A stretch of DNA of 64,000 nucleotides, taken from the NCBI GenBank assembly GCA_023897205.1, contig JAHWDD010000005.1, positions 2,046,001 through 2,110,000 on the forward strand. Reading direction: 5' to 3'. Numbering within the stretch: position 1 is the first letter of the stretch; every line of letters begins with the position of its first letter. A program made the translations under genes and the position numbers. This document shows, one piece after another, positions 12,562-25,174 of the stretch. The notes under the pieces were generated by a model, which was not told where the DNA came from, did not search any database, and saw only the letters and a program-made list of their open reading frames with translations. The stretch is from Exophiala sp. HKRS030. Taxonomy: Eukaryota; Ascomycota; Eurotiomycetes; Chaetothyriales; Herpotrichiellaceae.

Positions 12562-14391
12562 GGTCGGGTAGAGAGTGTGACTTTCACAACCTTGAACGGG
12601 AAGAAGATGTTTGTTGTTTGGCTGGAAACAAAGAGACAGTACGAAAACATTTGACGGGATTGAGCAGGTAGTGACGAATATGAAGATGTAGCTTTGGCGG
12701 GTTAATTAAACTTGATGTACAGTATGTAGTCGACCAGGTCGAAGAGGGAAAATCTAAGCACGACCATGTAAGATGCCTAGACCGCCGACTTTTGTGTCGC
12801 TTTGTCCAAGAAATCAGTGAGACGTGCCGAGAGAATTGTGGTTTTTTGTGACCGACTGCGGCGATTGGATATTTGGCTTCTGAAACAATGCAAGACGCAG
12901 GACAGGATCGTCCGGCCCAATCTTTCTAGATCTCTCTTGCTCGCTTGTTGAGTCCTATCCTGTAAGTAGTTCGACGAGGCGGTGCATATGGAGTACATGT
13001 ATCTGGTATCCGTCCTCGGTAGATATCGTACAAGCAAAAGGAGACCAGGGGGGATTTTGGATCTCTTGGCCCTGAGTACTCTTTTAACATGGTATTTGAC
13101 AACTTGACAACTTTGTAGCCAATTTGTTGGTCACAGAATTCGCATAATATACTTAACTTGGTGGTCGAATGATGATGATGAGGAGGCGTTATTAGGGAGT
13201 GTCTTATTGAAGTCGTACTGTAACTACGAGTAAAGTCTTGCAATAATGTGGCTCACCAGGCCACGTCACTGCTGCGGCTACTTTGCCTCCTGTAGGGCAT
13301 TATACGAGTACGGAGTACAGAGTAGTACATGGCAACCCCTAAATGCTAGGTATGCCGAACCTGACCAGTTAGGCGTCTCCTTACTCCGTACCTTAGGTAC
13401 CCTTGCTTCGGTACCTGCCTACAGTATTAGAGGTCCTGTACGGAGTAGATATCACCCGTTGGTCAGCGTGGAGGGAGCAGACAACAAGATAAATAAATAC
13501 CTGCGATGCCACATTGTCGGGTTCCCTCTCGTCTTCGCCTACTCGTACTTTGACTGAATCTTCACATTTCCCCCAAAATAACAACTACACCTCAAAATCA
13601 CCGGAAACCCTTTACTGATTCGACATGGCTTCGTCGACCTCACTTGAACCATCTCCTCATGAGAATTGACCCAAGATTGACCGACGGAGTAGGGATAGAA
13701 GGGTATATAGAAGCCCTCTTGATGTATTGTTCCAAGTGACATTGAAATGAATCAGCACACGGTACTTCATTGTCACTCACCCACCCAACATCGTACTGTA
13801 AATACAGTATGCCCTTTTCTTCTTGAGGTTTTCTATCCCAAGAGAGATATATCCACGGGCCCGGGTTCGGTTACGGTTCAATGGTTCATTTGCATTCTCC
13901 AAACACCGTCTTCGGTATAGCCCCCCCAAGCAAATCCCACTTTCCCTGGGGCAGTCTTGTACAGTGACGAGTAAGCCACAACGATATTCATAACCTTTGT
14001 GTTTTTTTAGTTCAAGTTCACCCGAGGCTGTTTGGGTCAAAGGACTCCATTCCTGAGGGGGTTTTCAATTTCATATCCATCTCTTCTCCAACCCAAGCCA
14101 TCGACAACCATTCCCACACCCGGGAACACAGAGTGATGAATACCCCACCTCGGTTGAAGACCCATCGTTGTTCGAGGTTCCCCAGGTTTCGTGGGTAACG
14201 TACACAAACGGATTATAACCGAGACCTCTGATATCACAAGGTCCGGTCGGACCGCCGTACCGTACTAAAAACTTGCTGTGTCTTCTCTTTTCCCTCGCTC
14301 CGTAATCGACTCTCACCACATTCCCGGTTTGTAAGGACGCTTTGACACATCAAATACAGCAAAGCAACGAAACCCACGTAGCGTACACGGC
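12562..14391. other. Long intergenic region with clustered TACGGAGTA motifs
   Basis: 1.8 kb between the PAP2 and cyclase start codons. No open frame here has a recognisable domain or convincing codon use. Three exact copies of TACGGAGTA or its complement lie at 13309-13317, 13382-13390 and 13439-13447. The first two are inverted relative to each other and could pair as a stem with a 64-base loop. Confidence 0.5.
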
Positions 14392-15562
14392 ATGGCAGAC
14401 TACAAGAACCTCCCCGACTTCGACAGCCTGCCCACGATCGACGGCGTGCCGCACCGCGCCTGGGGCCTGTTCGACAAGAACGGCAAAAAGGACCACCTGG
14501 GTTGCGTCAACCTCTTGACACCCGACGTGGTCAAGGAGGCGTACAAGGAAGCCCGCGACGGCGTCTCCGTCTCCCTGAACTGGCCCATCGGGGCCATCGC
14601 GACGCCCGGGTTCAACCGCAAGGGCCTCGTCCACAAGCCCCTCGCGTTCAAGGACCCCAACGTCTCGGTCCACTGCTTCGACGACGAGGTCGAGTTCAAC
14701 ACGCAGTGCTCCTCGCAGTGGGACAGCCTGGTCCACTTCGCCCACCAGGCCTCGGCGACCAACTACAACGGCACCAAGCCCAGCGTGGACGACCTGGTCC
14801 AGAACTTTGGCACCTTCGACACGGAGCGAGCCCTGCCGACCCTGAACCACTGGCACGAGCGGGGCGGCATGGTCGGCCGCGGCGTCCTGCTCGACTACAA
14901 GGAGTACGCCCGGGCCAAGGGCATCAAGTACTCCAGCTTCGAGGCCCACGCCATCTCGGTCGCCGACCTCGAGGCCGTCGCCAAGCACCAGGGCACCACC
15001 TTCAAGCACGGCGACATCCTCCTCGTCCGCTCCGGGTTCACCGACGACCTGAGCGGCATCTCGGCCGAGGAGCAGGCCAAGCGTCTCTCCAGCCACAAGT
15101 GCGTCGGCGTCAAGGGCAACAAGGAGATGGCGAGGTGGACGTGGAACCACCACTTTTCCAGCGTCGCGGGGGATGCCATCGCCTACGAGGTCATTCCTCC
15201 CACCATCGAGGAGGACAATAACCGTGTTGGGACCCTCGCGGAATTAGGTGAGTACCACACTGATCTACCTAACCTAACCTACTTCCCCTCCCAAACCCCC
15301 TCTCACCCGTCTGTGAGATGTGCCTGGCGGAAAGGGCTTCACGAAGATTCCTCTTTTCTAACACTCGTTTCTTTTCCTCTCTCTAGTGCTTCATCAATAC
15401 TTCTTGTCCGGATTCGGTCTGAATATCGGCGAGCTGTGGGACCTGAAAGCCCTGGGCGAGCATTGCAAGAAGGTCGGACGGTACGAGTTCTTGCTCACCA
15501 GTTGTCCGCTGAACGTTCCCGGATCCGTTGGAAGTCCCCCGAATGCTCTCGCAATCTTCTAG
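14392..15562 (+). CDS. Cyclase-family protein (PF04199-type metal-dependent hydrolase)
   Basis: Two exons, 14392-15247 and 15387-15562, encode 343 residues. The intron has a GTGAGT donor and CTAG acceptor and the frame is kept (V-L-H-Q-Y-F after the junction). The fold family includes bacterial kynurenine formamidase and putative polyketide cyclases. The fungal signature QWDSLVHFAHQ is visible near residue 105. It stands where bacterial members carry the metal-binding HxGTHxDxPxH motif, so at least one histidine is replaced by Gln here, as I recall for many fungal members. The substrate is unknown. Codon use is extreme: 19 of the first 20 codons end in G or C, unlike neighbouring genes, and this produces long shadow frames on both strands. 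It stands alone, 1.8 kb from the next start codon and converging on the DAP3 gene, so context gives no pathway. Confidence 0.85.
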
Positions 15563-16253
15563 AGAATTAGTAAATGGCTGTTTCGATCCTACCTCGAACA
15601 ATGAGGAGGGCCACCGTGTGTACGTGGAGCGGGAGTCTTGGACGTGGCCCCCTCTTGAGGTCGGAAGGTAGCTTTTCGTTGAGAGAGATAGAGACCTGTG
15701 CAGAGTGTGTAGTCGTAGTAAAGATTTGAGCTTTCAAAAGGGTCAGCATAGCAACTTCGCCCGTATATTGACTGTAGAAATCCCAGCTGAGTGCTGTCCA
15801 GAAAGGTCAAAGCGAAGTGAAAGGGGGTTATGATGCGCGAAAGTGCCCTTTTTTGGGAACGGCTCCTTGCATCATGAGAAGCGAGTTGCTCCTCGGGTAT
15901 GCAGGTACGCGGAGGCGGGATGTATGCATGTTCGGAAAGTTCCCGTCAATGACTAGGTACAAGGATTCACGTTTCTTCTAGTCGAACCATCTACATATAT
16001 ACAGAAGAGTATTTTTCCTTTTGTACATTCCTCACGCCGTAAGACAGCCCGATGAAGCCTGACACAGCAAATTGAACAAATGCCCACATCGGGCTTCCTC
16101 AGTCGACTAAAACTGTCAACAAGTGGTCACCTTGTCACCACCATCATCTCTTACACAAGACAGTTTTCATTGCTGCGAATGTAGCTCCCGCACGATAGGC
16201 AAGATAACACGTTTTGCCATCTACGGTTTCGGCGCCATGATTGAGTGTGGCTC
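15563..16253. other. Convergent intergenic region, cyclase gene and DAP3
   Basis: Stop-to-stop gap of 691 bp. No gene or RNA is recognised. Confidence 0.5.
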
Positions 16254-17783
16254 TCAAGCCCTGACACGGCTTCCATACTTCGCCAATTCTCCCACAATGC
16301 CCCCAGCGCTGAAACTTCTCAGCTCTGCAATCTTTGCATCATCGAGTCTGGCCTGTAGCAGACCACTCTTCGCAAAGTATTCTAGATAGCCCTTTGATTC
16401 GGGTATACTCAACCCATTCAAGTCAACCAAGCCAACATTGTCAGACCCGGGAATGAGATCAAGAATACGCAGGTCGGGTTTGCTGAAAGGTACGGGGAGT
16501 GGAAACTTGGGGGATGTCGCCTCAATACCTCGGGCCTTGGCACGCATCTGGCTGATCAACAGCTTGAAGGTAGGGCACGCTGGCGAGTTGGACCCAGTAC
16601 TGCAGAACATGACCATGCCACCGTTGGTGAAGGACGGGTTTTGCTTGCCGAATATGAGATCGGTGAAGGTCCGGATGAGCACAAACTGCTGCGAGTGAAT
16701 GACCTTGTGTTCGGCATCGAAATACTTCGATGGGCCCATCCAGTGATCTACACTGTCCGCCGCAAGAAGAACTCGCGGTCTAGGATTCACACCCGGCTCA
16801 GTGAGTTCGCGCCAGAAAGCCTGCCATGCTCGCCATGCTTTTGTGTGATCATCGACACCGACCTTAAGTAGATCTTTGAGGGTGGATCCCTGTTTCAATT
16901 GGATGTTTTTGGGTAATTCGTGATTGATCTTCAAAGCACTGAGGACGGATTCGTTTGAGTACAAAGCCCGTTCAAGTAATGCTTGAGCTAGATGTGGCTG
17001 GATAAAGTGTTGCTCATCAGGAGGTGGAGCACCTTCCTTCTGGCGCAGAGGTCCATAGGAGGATGTATTGTTCATGAGATCCTGGGCTGCGATGCATTAG
17101 CCAATCTTTGTGCCTGATAAACAGGCGAATAGTCAAAACTTACCCTCAGGTACACTCAGAACGAGCCAGTCATTCATGAATGCCATACACATTGTTTGAA
17201 GCATAAGAATGCTCTTTCCCGAATGTGTCTCTCCAGCGACGAGATGTTTGATCATCTTCTGGTCTTGGCTGCTGCTCAAGGCCTCGATCTCTTTGCCAAT
17301 GGCGATTGTCTCGTTTCGAATCAGAGTGGCAGGTCTTCGGAACAAGCTCCAGTTCTGCGTCCGCTTGAAGGCTTTGGCGTCTCTGAGCTGATCGAGCAGC
17401 TCTCCGTCCAAAGCCACGACCTGACCGACCAGTTGAGGGTGCGTCATCTTCTCCTTGCCCCAAGTCTCCATATCCCCGACCTCCAGGGCATTGGTGTTGC
17501 TCAAGACGATCCGACGACGCTGGGCTCTGCGTTCACCGACTGGAGGCACCTTCGGGCGTTCCCTGACTTTCTTCTTCAATCTCGCAGATTGAGATCCTCG
17601 AAATTTGAGGGTGTGCTGCTTCGAGGCCGCCGACTTGGCTTTGACGACGTTGGCATTTTGAATTGGGGATGTGTGGAAGGAGGCCGTTTGAGGTAGCAAG
17701 CTTGCGGCCTTTACTGATCGACTGAGGGTATTCGTCGAAATGCGGAACCGTGACAGACAATCGGTACATATAGCCAGCGACAT
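16254..17783 (-). CDS. RSM23: Mitochondrial small ribosomal subunit protein mS29 (DAP3/Rsm23)
   Basis: Exons 17783-17144 and 17086-16254 encode 490 residues; the 57-bp intron splits a codon and keeps the frame. This GTP-binding protein sits in the head of the mitochondrial small ribosomal subunit. The first ~45 residues are rich in Ser, Arg and Leu with few acids, as expected of a mitochondrial targeting peptide. The P-loop AGETHSGKS is at about residue 183. The downstream segments typical of the family (VLLAADSVDHW, GGMVMFCSTG and a C-terminal FSAGGIVGELAKYG-like end) are present. The ATG at 17783 is preferred over the upstream open frame because it begins the targeting peptide. It shares a 545-bp divergent promoter region with RRS1, another ribosome-related gene. 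Confidence 0.93.
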
Positions 17784-18328
17784 CGCGCCCCCGTCTCTGC
17801 GTCTTGTCCGACGGAAGCGCAGCTGCGAAATTGTTCCAGGATGCAAAATGAGCGCAGTTCTGTCAATGTTCCCGATCCTAACGCGAAAGTTGGGAGCACG
17901 GAAAATCTTGAAAACGCGGCAAGAGATGAGTACCCGGAGAGGAAGTAAGCTCATGCTGCTTCTTTCCACAACTCGATTTCGATTCAGTCTTGCTATTCCT
18001 CTTCCCTATCTTCTCTACACGAGTCTTTTATGGGAGAATCAGACAATAGATCTCTCTATCAGAAGACTCATTCTAGCTTTTTTTCGGGAAGAAATCTCTC
18101 GAAATTGACACATTGCTGCCAAATAATCTACTAAACGTCCGCTAGGAGCGTAAGGCTATGAATTCTGACGAGGCTGAGTATTCTTCCTTATCGCTTATCT
18201 AAAAGCAGCCACTCGATCTTTTTTTCGGATTGCGGAGAGAGCGCCTGTCCTTCGTTGCCCATGACTTTTTTCTCGTCAGGTAACATAAGCCAACAATACC
18301 TCACGACCACAACGATATCGACACGAAG
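17784..18328. promoter_or_regulatory. Divergent promoter region of mS29 and RRS1
   Basis: 545 bp between opposite start codons with no gene inside. No specific factor site could be assigned with confidence. Confidence 0.5.
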
Positions 18329-19156
18329 ATGACCACATCCACGACAGACACTACAATGGCCGATGCATCGGTACCTTCGGTCGACATTTCCTCCTCCAAT
18401 TCTGACAGACTGTAGGTTTTCCAAAATTCCTGGCCCTCGAGATTTCTCTCCGCTTGTCCTTTCTGTGGCTTCAACACTTCCCACGCTTCCAACTGACAAT
18501 GTATGATAATACCCTTTCCCGTACTGACAAAACATCCCACATAAAGTCCCACGACGGTCGAAAAGCCCACACCGTACACATACGACCTCGCATATCTCAC
18601 CGCCACAGACCCGAACCCTCTCCCGTCCACGAGCGCTCTTCTCTCACAATCCTACACCGCCCGCAACACCAGCTTACAGAGCGTCGCCCGCGACGGAGCC
18701 CAGACCCTCCTCAACACCTTGCTGACGACCTGTTCGATAACCTCGACCCCCGACGGTCTCTTGATGACCCTGCCACCTCCCGTCACGCAACTGCCGCGGT
18801 GGAAACCGCTGCCGAAGCCGAAGGCCCCCACCAAGTGGGAACTGTTCGCCCGGAAAAAGGGCATCGGCAAGTACGCGGGCAACCTCCACGGCGGCGCGGC
18901 CCTGGAGGACCGGAAGAAGAATCTGGTCTACGACGAGGAGACCGGCGAGTGGGTGAAGAAGTGGGGTTACAAGGGTAGGAACAAGGCCGCCGAGAACGAG
19001 TGGCTCGTCGAACTCGACGACGACAAGGCCGCAAGGGAGAGCGAGGGCAAGAACGTGAGGACGGAAGGGCGAAGGGAACGCGTCGAACGGATGAGGCGCC
19101 AGGACCGACGACAGAGGAACAACGAGCGAAGGAATAAAAAGAGCAAAGTCGGTTGA
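18329..19156 (+). CDS. RRS1: Ribosome biogenesis regulatory protein Rrs1
   Basis: Exons 18329-18411 and 18547-19156 encode 230 residues. Rrs1 works with Rpf2 to recruit the 5S RNP to the pre-60S particle in the nucleolus. The family hallmark [12 protein letters not shown] appears right after the splice junction, and is followed by the DPNPL motif, the [11 protein letters not shown] segment and the [14 protein letters not shown] segment. A basic, Arg/Lys-rich C-terminus follows. Joining the two exons supplies the missing residues of the hallmark motif, which supports the 135-bp intron with its GTAGGT donor. The second exon is GC-rich with long antisense shadow frames. It is divergently paired with the mitoribosomal mS29 gene. 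Confidence 0.94.
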
Positions 19157-19839
19157 GTTTTGAGATCAAGAGGATCATGGCGGTGCTGATGCCTACACTG
19201 CAACTTGACGGAGGAAGATCCTCTCATATGACCTAGACGAAGTTTTTCAATACCCTCATACGACATGACGGCGTATCTCTCTTGTGGACTGCAGTATGCT
19301 GTACACACGAAGATACTCCGTATGTCAAGGGTTGACAATGGACCAGCTCAGATTTCATCAAGTCAGATGCAGATGGGCTGCTTTGCATACCCGTACAGTC
19401 AGGCACGGAATCAAGACTTCGAGGCCGTCGCTCGTTAAACAGGTGGAAACGAGAATAGCGTATCCAATCTTGCACGGCCTTCGGCTTCTTCTATTCAAAT
19501 CTCGCAAGGCTCGTGGGTCTTCACATCCTTCACCTATTCATACATTTTTGAGGTTCCATGGCCTCTGTTCTGTTTCTAGCTCTTCGTCGTTAATCTCGTC
19601 CTCCAAACGCATCATAGTCAAAAGACCAGTATGAAACAGCCAATGCAAGCGTAAAAGACGTCAATGCTGATTCGCAGCCAGCTAGATAATACAGCCAAAT
19701 CTTTCAGGAGCTTCGTCAGCTCCAAGCAGCAATCGCTCAGCAAGATGCAACACTAAATTCAATTGTGGGATCCATCCAGCTCGCACCAATGATGCTTCGT
19801 AAAAAAAGGGGTATCTGGTAAACACCGAATTGAATCGCT
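19157..19839. other. Convergent intergenic region, RRS1 and RhoGAP
   Basis: 683 bp between two stop codons, with one exact TACTCCGTA motif at 19314-19322. No gene is recognised. Confidence 0.5.
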
Positions 19840-21875
19840 CTACATCCTGATCGGTGAGAGTCCCGTCAATTCGGGTAGTTTCTGGTCTAGTGAAACTTTG
19901 GGAGGTTCTGGAGTCACCATTCTGGGGACAGCAGGGACGCTCTGTGTCGCTGCATGTCCACTGTTTGATCTGTCTCTCGACCTTGCGTCCGAAGATAGAC
20001 TCCTTTGCTTGGCCTTTGGCGCCATTGACTTGCGTTGGGTAGCAGCGTCCGCGCTTCGAGGTGGAGCCGGAGCAGTCTGCGGCTGGCTGCTACCGCTCGA
20101 TGAAAGAGCCCTATCATCAACCGCCAGATCTTCGCTTTCGCCAGCCGATCCTTCCCTCTCATAGCGATATTCTTCCTCGAGGTACTCTTTCTCGGTCCAG
20201 CATCCCTGCCAACAATTTTTCCAGTCCATCACCAGAAACTGGAAACAGAATGCATCGATTTTGAGACATGGCTGGAAACAGATGCACAGATTTCGATAGT
20301 CCATTTTGTTCTTATCGGCATAGCTGTGGAGCAGACTAAGATGGCAAGTAATGGCAAAGAGGAGGTAGTAGTTGAAAGGAGGCAGTTTGGAAAGTTCGTC
20401 TTTCAGGACTTGGGGCGCTGAGGTAGCGCCAGCGCATTCAGTAGCCACCTTGTTCTGGACCGTTTTAGGTAGAATCTCGTCAGGGAGCTCTCGTAACCAT
20501 GATTTGAACATGGACCCGATGGTGTTGATGTCGTACAGGTCTGGTTCATCGAATAGATTGATATCCAGTTCGGTATCGAAACGTCGTTGCCAATGTTTGA
20601 CCTCCTTGCCGCTTCCTGGAATACGGTAGAGACCCTCCTCTTCTGACCCATTCATATTCAAATAGCTACATCTCTGTTAGTCACTTCCAAAATCAAGGGT
20701 CGGTCAACATACTCAATACATCGCCATGGCAAAGCCGGCATCCAAAACTCTGTCTTGTCCTTGGAAAGCTCAAGGCGTCGCGCGATCCTGGTTTTGCGAG
20801 TTTGCTTGACCAGTGGTAAATTGATGGTAGTACAGACATAATTGTCATCCGTGATAATTTCACGCTCGTTGCTGCTCCCGCTTCGTGCGATCTTACCAAA
20901 GAAGCCTTTGCCGGCTTTACCAAGGCGATCACCCATACCTTTGCTGGTTTGGTGAATGTTCGACAATAGCTGAAGGGTAGAACCCTCTCTCAAAGACGAA
21001 GAGAGAGGCGGATTTCCCACCTGGCGTTCTTTCCTCGCCATGGTCGCTTCATCCCGAACATGCCGATCTGCCGAATGAGTTCTCGTAGCAGGGCCTCTTT
21101 GTTGTCCAAAAGCTCTATCCCGATGGTCGGTTTTGAGGGGAGCTGTTTTGGGCGAACCTTCAAACCTATCACCATTGCTGTTTACCGTATCAACATGCAT
21201 CTGACTTGGGGCCATGCCTCTCGTTTTTGATCTGACTTCTTCGGGCTTCGTGGTTTTTGTCCTGTTCAGAATGCCACCAAATTTCGACTTTCCCTTCTTG
21301 TGCCCTTGAGTTGTAGGATCTGTTGATGTCTGTTGACTAGATGATTCCGGCGGGGTTGTACTATGTTCGGTGGCTGGAGCAGTAGTCTGGGCCAATTTGG
21401 GCAAATCTGGGGTCGAACCTTGTTTCTTCACGGAATGTAGTGACCTGTCCTTAGAACTCGTGCGACTTCTTCCAGTTGGTTTTTCGGTTGCTTCTGGGAT
21501 GCTTGCCTCCGACGATTGAAGTTTGTGTGAAGATTTTGAAGCTTTCAAGTTGGAAAAGAATCCCTTGGACATCTCGCGACCATGCTTCGGTGACTGAGGT
21601 ACTTGACCGGGCGAAGGAGGGAGTTCTGGCATGGCTGTAATGCGAGGGGAGTTTGAATTCGTTCGATAGTTTCCATCTCCATCGTGAGAGGATGCTGAAA
21701 GAGGATTCATGAGCGACGGTGTTGGTGGTTCTTGAAGATATGGCGAACCGGGCACAGAACTAGGAGTTTGAGGGGATCCCGTTGAGCGAGGGCTCAATGT
21801 TGCAGGCGTTAAGCCATTGAACTCTTCATTTTTCGGCGACAGGTTGAGGAACGGCAAGCCCGAGGCTCGAGGCAT
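19840..21875 (-). CDS. Rho GTPase-activating protein
   Basis: Exons 21875-20713 and 20665-19840 give 662 residues. The RhoGAP domain straddles the intron: exon 1 ends in WRCI and exon 2 continues DYLNMNG..EEGLYRIPGSG, which contains the catalytic arginine finger. Later conserved blocks include FKSWLRELPDEILP and the helix NLCICFQPCLKID. Such proteins speed GTP hydrolysis on Rho/Cdc42 GTPases and so control polarity and actin. The first ~300 residues are Ser/Pro/Thr-rich and disordered with short basic patches; the C-terminus is also low complexity. The open frame continues 26 codons upstream of 21875 without an ATG, so either translation starts at 21875 or a short upstream exon exists. The specific GTPase target cannot be told. 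Confidence 0.87.
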
Positions 21876-23987
21876 ATTTGTGTCCCCCGAGATGTCATTC
21901 ACAGGGCCGACTGCAAGTAGCCGGCCGCCCTTTCTGTCGGACAGTCACCCGAGTGCCCCAGATGAAGGGAACCTGGATGTTCCGACGGATGTAGTTCTTG
22001 ACGGTACCACCTCTTTCTGACTGGCGTAGAATGTTTCCAAAATAGGTTATGTAGGAAGAATGGCGAAAAGGTCTCAACGAAGGCCCCAAGCGCAGTCTGG
22101 CCGCGTAGCCAACTTCGAAATTGGATGCAGCGAGACCAACGGCGCTTTTGCACAATCAGCGCAAGGATAGCTATTGGCCTAGCATGGACCAATGGCGTTT
22201 TAATCTTCACCTGTGCCCAAATAAGGCTGACTGAGGCTCGCTGGGATGATGAAGAACCGAAAGCGAAGTGAGGGCTCGTGGGCGAATGGTGTTCAGCCAA
22301 GTCTCGTCGGAGGGCGTCGACGTGTGTGTGACGGGCGCGGCTGTCAAAGGCCGTGATGTGGCTTTTGCAAGGAAAGCGGCTAAACAAAGGAGGAATTAAG
22401 ATAGATTGAAGGAATGACAGAAAGGAAGGGCGTTGACTAGGTCGGCGGCCAAAGCTCCTCACAACAATATCAGGGACGGCTTGGAGATGAACGCAAGCGC
22501 ATTGAAGAATTCAGTGGGTATAGTGATATAGAAAAAGGCGTGGACGACCAAATTGTCGGTTGAAAGAGTGAGTGTAGGTGTGTGCTGGCGATGGTGTTGG
22601 TAGAATGCTCCGGGGACGCAGGCCAAAATATGAGGTGTGTGAACGGCGGGCGTATCAGGGCAGGCGGTGAGGATGGGAATGAGGAGGTCGTTTGGCGCCA
22701 AAAGCGCTACTGCTGCATGTGTCTTGTTTCTTTTTTAGGTGCGACAACCCTCCAGGCCGATGCCTGGATATGCAAATGAACAGCACCCAGGAGAATGAGG
22801 ATAAAATAAGTGCAATAAAGAACAGACAGTGCACTTTGGGGCTCGTGCGATGCTATGCTGCAGGGAGGGAAATTCTTATGGCTTGCATCTACTTTGCCGG
22901 TTTCGGTTCAACTTTGGGAGCGGGAGGAGTGACCTGCAGTGCAGATATCCCTGAAGAACGAGTACCTTAGTTTGGTGGGGGGTTTGTAGAGGCTCCTAAA
23001 CAGCACTTCTTACTCCATACCAGGGCGAATGAAGGTGGTCAGAGTGCTCCGTACCCCGTATGCAGTATCTAGAGTGAATCAAATCTATCGGGTCTCATTT
23101 GGGAGAGCAAGATGACCCGAGCGATGGGCGTGCCCTTCACGTCCTGTTTGATGGTCGACTATGCGAGAAATCTTGAGACTATTGCGCCTTCAGTAGTCCA
23201 TGTGGTGAAGCAATACCAAGTTTAGCATGTTTGGGCCATGGGAGAGGCCTGGTTGGACTGGTGCAAGGATCTCAGTGGATGGCACTAACAAGAGGGCCAC
23301 GGCGAAGCTAACGTCAGGTCGGTCTTCAGGGGAGAAGCCAGGGGCACCATGGTCCCCAATCCCGATGGACGCGGGGAGTGAACAATACTGTTATGCAGCG
23401 CTACGGAGTACGGAGTGGTCATTCAGAATCTGCTTCAGTAGTGCGCATATCAGTGTTGTGGTAGATCAAAATTCTAGGTAGGGATGACTAGATCGCTCAG
23501 TAGATAGATGACCATGATGGAACATACCACTGCCCTCCTACATGCCTACTTGAAGTCCTGTATATTTAAGATACGGCCTATCACACAGACAAGGTTACAA
23601 TCCATGATTGTGCGGAATCTCGATAGGCACTACTGCCAGTAATCCTCCCTGGCATCGACAAAGTGATTGCGCCAGTGTGGCACAGTTGGTCCCTGGCATG
23701 GCAAGCCACGTCCCTCGACCAACCTGAAACGCCGGGGATCTGCCAGGATGGAGACCCATCAGACCTGGGGTTAGTCAGGAATAATTGGAGCCTGCGAGCA
23801 TGGTAACAAAACAGCACTCGGATAACGCCAAGATCTGAACCGCTCACATACAGCTAGAATTGAGAAGACGACACGCCGGACGACAAACTCATTCCATCAA
23901 CCTTCAAAAGCCACCAACCAGGCCATAAAATTCTTCAGATAGCCTCTCTACAATACCGACACTCTACCGCTCGATACCCTGATCCCC
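21876..23987. other. Intergenic region between RhoGAP and BET2
   Basis: 2.1 kb upstream of two divergent genes. It may hold the 5' UTR or a short first exon of the RhoGAP gene. Open frames at 22459-22970 show no domain. A double TACGGAGTACGGAGTG motif sits at 23402-23417. Confidence 0.45.
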
Positions 23988-25174
23988 ATGTCGCTCGTGG
24001 CCGGACCCGGAGTAGGGGGCAATCAAGCGAGCGGCCATGACTTACCGCCCGAGCTTGGCTTGGTCATTGAGAAGCATGTCAAATATATTCAAAGCCTAGA
24101 CACTGTGCGTTTATGTGAGTTCCACATGCCATTTAGTATCTGATCTCTCTCCCAGCGAAAGGATGAGCTCGATTATTGGTTGACCGAACATCTGAGACTG
24201 AACGGGGTCTATTGGGGGCTGACGGCTCTTCATCTCCTTGGCCATCCTGAAGCCCTCCCTCGTGACAAGACCATCGATTTCATTTTTGCGTGTTACAACG
24301 ACGATGGAGGGTTTGGCGCTGCTCCCGGTCATGATTCCCACATGCTGTATACTGTGAGCGCCATTCAGATCCTTGCTACCATTGATGCGTTATCAGAACT
24401 GGATCAGGGAGAAAGAGGGGGAAAGATCCGTGTGGCAAGTTGTGAGTTCCTGATTATCCATGTCCAGGAAACCAACCACGTCTAATGGTCCTCAGACATT
24501 GCAAAGCTCCAGGATTCAAGTCGTGGTACATTTGCTGGTGACGAATGGGGAGAAACAGATACCCGTTTCTTGTTCACAGCATTCCTCGGACTCTCCATTC
24601 TCAACATGATGCATCTTGTGGATATGGATAAGGCTGTGTCCCATATACAAGCTTGTGCCAATTTTGATGGTGGCTTTGGTGTGTCACCTGGGGCCGAATC
24701 TCATGCCGGCCAGATATATACCTGTGTGGGAGCTCTGACCATTGCCCGACGCCTGGATTTGGTCGACGTTGACAGACTCGCTGCATGGTTGAGCGAAAGA
24801 CAGCTGCCCCATGGTGGTCTCAATGGCCGCCCAGAGAAGCTGGAAGACGTTTGCTACAGTTGGTGGGTCCTCAGTAGCCTCTCCATGTTGGGAAAGCTGC
24901 ATTGGATCGATTCTTCTGTACTGACGAAATTCATCCTGAGATGCCAGGATTCCCAAAATGGCGGCATCTCTGATCGGCCTGGTGACATGGTGGATGTCTT
25001 CCATACGGTGTTTGGTATTGCAGGTTTGAGTTTATTGAAATACCCTGGGCTGGTCGAGGTCGATCCAACGTAGTATGTTGAACATGTTGCGTTATTGGAC
25101 TTGTGCTAATTGCTTGTCTGTACAGTTGTATGCCTAGAGATGTGGTGCAGGCGTTGCCATATAATCAGCCTTGA
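23988..25174 (+). CDS. BET2: Rab geranylgeranyltransferase beta subunit
   Basis: Four exons, 23988-24104, 24156-24441, 24496-25072 and 25126-25174, give 342 residues, matching Bet2 in length. With Bet4 and the Rab escort protein it attaches geranylgeranyl groups to C-terminal cysteines of Rab GTPases. Prenyltransferase repeats are seen as repeated GGFG-type turns ([40 protein letters not shown]). Zinc ligands are present: Asp and Cys in EDVCYSWW and the distal His in VDVFHTVFG. The last exon supplies YCMP and the C-terminal ALPYNQP. All junctions keep frame. The gene stands free; the next gene on the same strand is a nuclear zinc-finger protein. Confidence 0.95.

Noticed and set aside
14350..15221. 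Long frames of 267 (minus) and 239 (plus) residues over the cyclase gene
   Set aside because: Both arise from the G/C-ending codons of the real gene, which has the domain signature; the alternatives are Arg/Gly/Pro-rich with no domain.
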